Shown here: one piece after another, positions 10,990 through 12,056 of the stretch
Position numbering within the stretch: the first letter of the stretch is position 1
Layout of the letters: every line of letters begins with the position of its first letter
NCBI GenBank assembly: GCA_019243595.1
Contig: JAFAUA010000311.1
Span: forward strand, 1-12,056
Direction: 5' to 3'
Origin: Acidimicrobiia bacterium
GTDB lineage: Bacteria; Actinomycetota; Acidimicrobiia; Acidimicrobiales; AC-14
Length of the DNA stretch: 12,056 nt
Notes under the pieces: model-generated
What the model saw: only the letters and a program-made list of their open reading frames with translations
What the model was told of the DNA's origin: nothing
Databases searched by the model: none
Translations under genes and position numbers: made by a program

Positions 10990-11763
10990 CTATCGCGAAG
11001 ACAACCCGCCGTCGACGGCCAGCACCTGGCTGGTGATGTAGCTCGCTTCGTTCGACAACAGGAAGACCACCGGCGCGGCGATCTCTTCGGCAGTTCCCTG
11101 CCGGCCCAGCGGCACCGGCGTCTTCGCCCGGTTCGGCCGCCCGGCGGTGGCCAGGCGTCCAAGCGGCGTGTCGATGAGCCCAGGTGCGACGACGTTGGCA
11201 CGCACCCCCTTGCGTGCCCCTTCGAGCGCGACGTGACGGCAGAGGCCGAAGATGCCGGCCTTCGAGGCGTCGTAGGAGGGGATCTGGCTGCCGGCGCTGA
11301 TGCCTGCGACCGATGCGATGAAAACGATCGCCGAACCCTCGGCCATGACGGGGAGCGCCGCCTGACAGATGAGGAAGTGCGAGCGAAGGTTGACGGCGAA
11401 GGTGTAGTCCCATTGCTCGACTGTCGTTTCGGCGAGACGCCGCCCGGCGGCGATGCCGACGTTGAGCACGAGGCCGTCCACCCCACCCAGGGCGGCAACG
11501 GTCTCGTCGACCAAGGCGCGGCACACCTCGGGATCGGTGACGTCGCCGACGATGACGTGGGCCTTGGCGCCCTCCTGCTCGACCAGACGCGCCGTCTCCT
11601 CTGCGGCGGCGCGGTCGACATCGGCGCACGCCACGTCCGCCCCTTCACGCGCCGCCAGCACGGCGATCGCCCGCCCGTTGCCCATCGGCGCGTCCGGTTC
11701 CGGAGACGGCCGGGTGCCGGCGCCGACGACGAGAATCCTCCGCCCGTGCAGGCGATCTGTCAT
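10990..11763 (-). CDS. SDR-family oxidoreductase
   Basis: A 257-aa classical short-chain dehydrogenase/reductase. The NAD(P)-binding loop is VGAGTRPSPEPDAPMGNGRA (13-32), with extra residues between the first Gly pair and GNG, a variant known in actinobacterial SDRs. CADVD (46-50) ends strand 2 with Asp, which favours NAD(H). GDVTD is at 73-77 and LNVGI (100-104) replaces the usual NAG. N125, S151, Y164 and K168 (YDASK) complete the catalytic tetrad. PGLIDTP (194-200) and a C-terminal VDGG (250-253) are standard. The substrate is unknown; the position just after an acyl-CoA dehydrogenase hints at acyl-CoA, steroid or alcohol metabolism. The start ATG 11763 overlaps the upstream stop (ATGA), so it is translated with the acyl-CoA dehydrogenase. 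The stop touches that of the convergent MBL gene with no gap. Confidence 0.9.
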   Translation of the reverse strand: MTDRLHGRRILVVGAGTRPSPEPDAPMGNGRAIAVLAAREGADVACADVDRAAAEETARLVEQEGAKAHVIVGDVTDPEVCRALVDETVAALGGVDGLVLNVGIAAGRRLAETTVEQWDYTFAVNLRSHFLICQAALPVMAEGSAIVFIASVAGISAGSQIPSYDASKAGIFGLCRHVALEGARKGVRANVVAPGLIDTPLGRLATAGRPNRAKTPVPLGRQGTAEEIAAPVVFLLSNEASYITSQVLAVDGGLSSR

Positions 11764-12056
11764 TGCGCGTAGCGGTCCAGCAGGCCGCGTGCGATCACCA
11801 GGCGCTGGATCTCGTTGGTCCCTTCACCGATCAGCATGAGCGGCGCGTCGCGGTAGTAGCGCTCGACGGGCAGTTCAGATGTGTAGCCGTAGCCGCCGTG
11901 CACCCGCATCGCCTCGGTCGCGCACTCGAACGCCGTCTCCGACGCGAAAAGCTTGGCCATGCCCGCTTCGACGTCGCAGCGCTCGCCCGCCTGCTTCTTA
12001 CGCGCCGCGCTCTGGGTCAACAGCCGGGCCGCTTCCAGCTTGGTGGCCATGTCGGC
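11760..12056 (-). CDS. Acyl-CoA dehydrogenase, C-terminal part (partial)
   Basis: The last 98 residues of an acyl-CoA dehydrogenase; the gene continues past the right edge. The visible part is the C-terminal helical domain. AARKKQAGERCDVEAGMAK is followed by AFECATEAMRVHGGYGY, then PVERYYRDAPLMLIGEGTNEIQ and the closing IARGLL. The Glu of GEGTNEIQ corresponds to the catalytic base of medium-chain type enzymes, and the R-D-A segment contacts FAD in the tetramer. The family performs FAD-dependent alpha,beta-dehydrogenation of acyl-CoA, passing electrons to ETF. Chain-length specificity cannot be judged from this part. The stop TGA overlaps the SDR start by ATGA. Confidence 0.93.
   Translation of the reverse strand, partial: ADMATKLEAARLLTQSAARKKQAGERCDVEAGMAKLFASETAFECATEAMRVHGGYGYTSELPVERYYRDAPLMLIGEGTNEIQRLVIARGLLDRYAQ

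Overview
The window is high-GC DNA with strong G/C at third codon positions, almost no gap between genes, frequent 4-base stop/start overlaps, and several starts with a -10-like TANNNT box 6 to 8 bases upstream and no Shine-Dalgarno, which suggests leaderless transcripts. This looks like an actinobacterium. The gene content (MaoC hydratase, acyl-CoA dehydrogenase, SDR, HsaB-like flavin reductase) and a UGSC selenoprotein would fit an uncultured Acidimicrobiia-like lineage. That placement is inference.

Layout. 1-736 (-): N-terminal part of a membrane-anchored FtsH-like AAA+ ATPase, cut by the window edge. 831-1136 (+): small membrane protein, divergent from it. 1153-3115 (-): RmlC-like cupin epimerase, flavin reductase and MBL-fold hydrolase. 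3172-5929 (+): a tightly coupled three-gene cassette. 6014-8099 (-): MutY-like glycosylase, methyltransferase and MaoC hydratase. 8114-10108 (-): large secreted ceramidase-like protein. 10156-10989 (+): RNase Z-like MBL hydrolase. 10990-12056 (-): SDR and the C-terminal end of an acyl-CoA dehydrogenase. No gene-free stretch exceeds about 95 bases. No tRNA, rRNA, CRISPR array or insertion sequence was seen.

The highlight is the cassette at 3172-5929. It encodes an epoxide-hydrolase-type alpha/beta hydrolase, a 459-aa protein joining a CPTC thioredoxin-like domain to an uncharacterised region, and a 171-aa protein whose reading frame crosses an in-frame UGA at 5690-5692. The residues after the UGA read Gly-Ser-Cys-Thr-Ser-Cys, the hallmark of the UGSC selenoprotein family. 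A near-perfect hairpin 11 bases downstream, with apical loop 19 bases from the UGA, has the position and shape of a bacterial SECIS element. A standard gene caller would split this gene in two or lose half of it. The three genes are joined by ATGA overlaps and are probably co-translated. A working idea is that the hydrolase prepares or activates a substrate and the selenoprotein and CPTC protein carry out redox chemistry on it. The substrate is unknown.

The other genes look like ordinary accessory metabolism of an aerobic lipid- or aromatic-degrading actinobacterium. Several carry altered active-site residues (Walker B of the AAA+ protein, the catalytic Asp of MutY, the conserved Lys of RmlC), which are listed as findings.
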